From Chryseobacterium paludis (GTDB lineage Bacteria > Bacteroidota > Bacteroidia > Flavobacteriales > Weeksellaceae), in contig NZ_CP099966.1 in assembly GCF_025403485.1 (NCBI RefSeq), positions 1,240,001 to 1,304,000 on the forward strand: DNA of 64,000 bases, written 5' to 3'. The number at the start of each line of letters is the position of its first letter. Position 1 is the stretch's first letter. The translations under genes were made by a program, and so were the position numbers. Below the pieces are notes generated by a model that ran no database searches, was not told the DNA's origin, and saw only the letters and a list, made by a program, of their open reading frames with translations. Below, in pieces: positions 63,087 through 64,000 of the stretch.

Positions 63087-63728
63087 CTATTTGATTTCAC
63101 TATGAATCAAATGGGCCAATTGGTCGCCCAATTTTGCTATTTCGCCAGATAACTCATCATTTTTCCGCTTGGTTCCATTGATAGCGAATTCATGAATATG
63201 ATCGATTCCCATGATGCCAAAAACCATTTTTAAATATTTGCTCTGGAAATCCATATGTTCATTTCTTTCTCCTTCTCCATAACCCTGGCTTCCTCTGGAG
63301 AATAAGAGAAAAAGGGTTTTATTCTTAAGCATACCCAAGTATCGTTTGTCATTCTTTTCTGGATTGGTAGTAAAAGTTTCATTGAAACGTAGGATTTGAT
63401 CAAGATATGCCTTTAAACTACTTGGAATAGACCAGTTGTACATTGGTGTTGCAAGCACTATAATATCTGCTTCCTGTAGTTCCTGAATATAAATATCACT
63501 GGATCTCAGAATCTCAAGCTCTTCATCATCTCTTTCCTCTCTCTTCTTTGAATCAGCTTCAATCCACCTTTGACTGATATGTGAAACTTCAGTTTTTGCT
63601 AAATCCCTGTAATTGATTGGGTAAGTTTGACTTCCATTTTTCAGGTGTCTAATAAAAGTATCGCTGAGATCTCTGCTGAATGAGGTTTCTATATTGGCAC
63701 TTGCATTGATAACAAGAATTTTTTTCAT
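63087..63728 (-). CDS. FMN-dependent NAD(P)H oxidoreductase (AzoR-like)
   Basis: A 213-residue flavodoxin-fold reductase. The loop VINASANIETSFSRDLSDTF (5-24) binds FMN phosphate, and TPMYNWSIPSSLKAYLDQILRF is the family FMN/dimer segment. SRGSQGYGEGERNEHMDFQSKYLKMVFGIMGI matches the C-terminal half of AzoR-like enzymes. It resembles the azoreductase at 8088 only at the fold level. The ATG at 63728 or 63737 can be used. It starts 21 bp after the DoxX gene on the same strand and is probably co-transcribed with it. Confidence 0.88.
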   Translation of the reverse strand: MKKILVINASANIETSFSRDLSDTFIRHLKNGSQTYPINYRDLAKTEVSHISQRWIEADSKKREERDDEELEILRSSDIYIQELQEADIIVLATPMYNWSIPSSLKAYLDQILRFNETFTTNPEKNDKRYLGMLKNKTLFLLFSRGSQGYGEGERNEHMDFQSKYLKMVFGIMGIDHIHEFAINGTKRKNDELSGEIAKLGDQLAHLIHSEIK

Positions 63729-63749
63729 CACATTCATATTTGGAAATAA

Positions 63750-64000
63750 TTAGCTCTCCTTTTTCTTTAACAGGTTATCCAAACTCCAGTTGTAATTCGG
63801 CATACGTGATAATAAGAAACTTGCTGTAGTTGCTGTAAAAACTCCAAAATTGATTGGCTTTTGTATTCCTACAGAAAAGATCATAAATAGAATAAATGTT
63901 AATGTAAGCAACGAAGCCCCAAGTGCGGCGTATTTTGTTTTAAAACCAATAATCAGAAGAATACCAATAAGCAATTCCGATACGGTAGCAATACCACCCA
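63750..64000 (-). CDS. DoxX family membrane protein (N-terminus beyond window)
   Basis: A partial gene whose reading frame stays open to the window end; at least 83 residues of its C-terminal part are seen. GGIATVSELLIGILLIIGFKTKYAALGASLLTL and GVFTATTASFLLSRMPNYNWSLDNLLKKK fit the third and fourth helices and tail of DoxX proteins. It precedes the flavin oxidoreductase on the same strand; DoxX and flavin/thiol oxidoreductase genes are often neighbours. The start is outside this window. Confidence 0.8.
   Translation of the reverse strand, partial: GGIATVSELLIGILLIIGFKTKYAALGASLLTLTFILFMIFSVGIQKPINFGVFTATTASFLLSRMPNYNWSLDNLLKKKES

Overview
The window is a low-G+C chromosomal segment of a Bacteroidota bacterium, most likely Flavobacteriales and Chryseobacterium-like (Weeksellaceae). 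The signs are a SusC/SusD outer-membrane pair, many DUF families typical of that group (DUF3078, DUF6150, DUF6428, DUF3347, DUF2490), promoter-like TAnnTTTG boxes, sparse Shine-Dalgarno sequences and a flavobacterial GCGCAAAGG-type intergenic repeat. I see no rRNA, tRNA, CRISPR array, insertion sequence or prophage. Genes are compact, and most convergent ends are separated by recognisable hairpin terminators.

Layout. 0-8 kb: MocR-type regulator, DUF3078 protein, AraC/MFS pair, SRPBCC protein and a 602-residue protein that looks like a remote FMN-dependent TIM barrel. 8-12.5 kb: azoreductase/HxlR divergent pair, two aldo/keto reductases and an AraC regulator. 12.6-21 kb: stress and metabolism block (YciF-type ferritin-like protein with a histone-H1-like tail, large catalase KatE, CinA-type amidohydrolase, iron-permease-like protein, third aldo/keto reductase, aconitase AcnA, NUDIX hydrolase). 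21.3-28 kb: DNA damage block with AlkB, small proteins, and an XRE-S24 (LexA-like) repressor transcribed divergently from a dinB-dnaE2 error-prone polymerase operon; two matching operator-like palindromes lie between them, one at each promoter. 28-34 kb: DUF2490, PAP2 phosphatase, serine hydrolase, and a VOC / YbjJ-like MFS / DeoR locus whose shared promoter is a perfect 38-bp palindrome carrying a mirrored promoter for each strand. 34-40.7 kb: orphan SdhC-type cytochrome b, cupin, DUF6150, AraC/MFS divergent pair, and an AraC regulator followed by a close Tet(X) homologue. 40.8-43.4 kb: arsenic operon arsR-DUF6428-arsC-like-acr3 with two copies of the same operator. 43.5-50.3 kb: LytS-type kinase, LytTR response regulator and a SusC/SusD pair with no associated enzymes. 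50.5-64 kb: small lipoprotein, Cys-rich / DUF3347 / haem-binding periplasmic set, exonuclease III, AsmA-like protein, AraC-SDR pair, two DNA glycosylases, a second MocR regulator, AhpD-like protein, a second flavin oxidoreductase and a truncated DoxX protein.

Taken together the segment is rich in one-component regulators (five AraC, two MocR, HxlR, ArsR, DeoR, XRE-S24) beside detoxification enzymes, efflux pumps and DNA-repair functions. The most notable items are the XRE-S24/dinB/dnaE2 mutagenesis cassette with its paired operators, the symmetric divergent promoter at 31.8 kb, the Tet(X)-like monooxygenase and the 602-residue uncharacterised protein. All family assignments are from reading the sequence and memory of the families; no database search was run.
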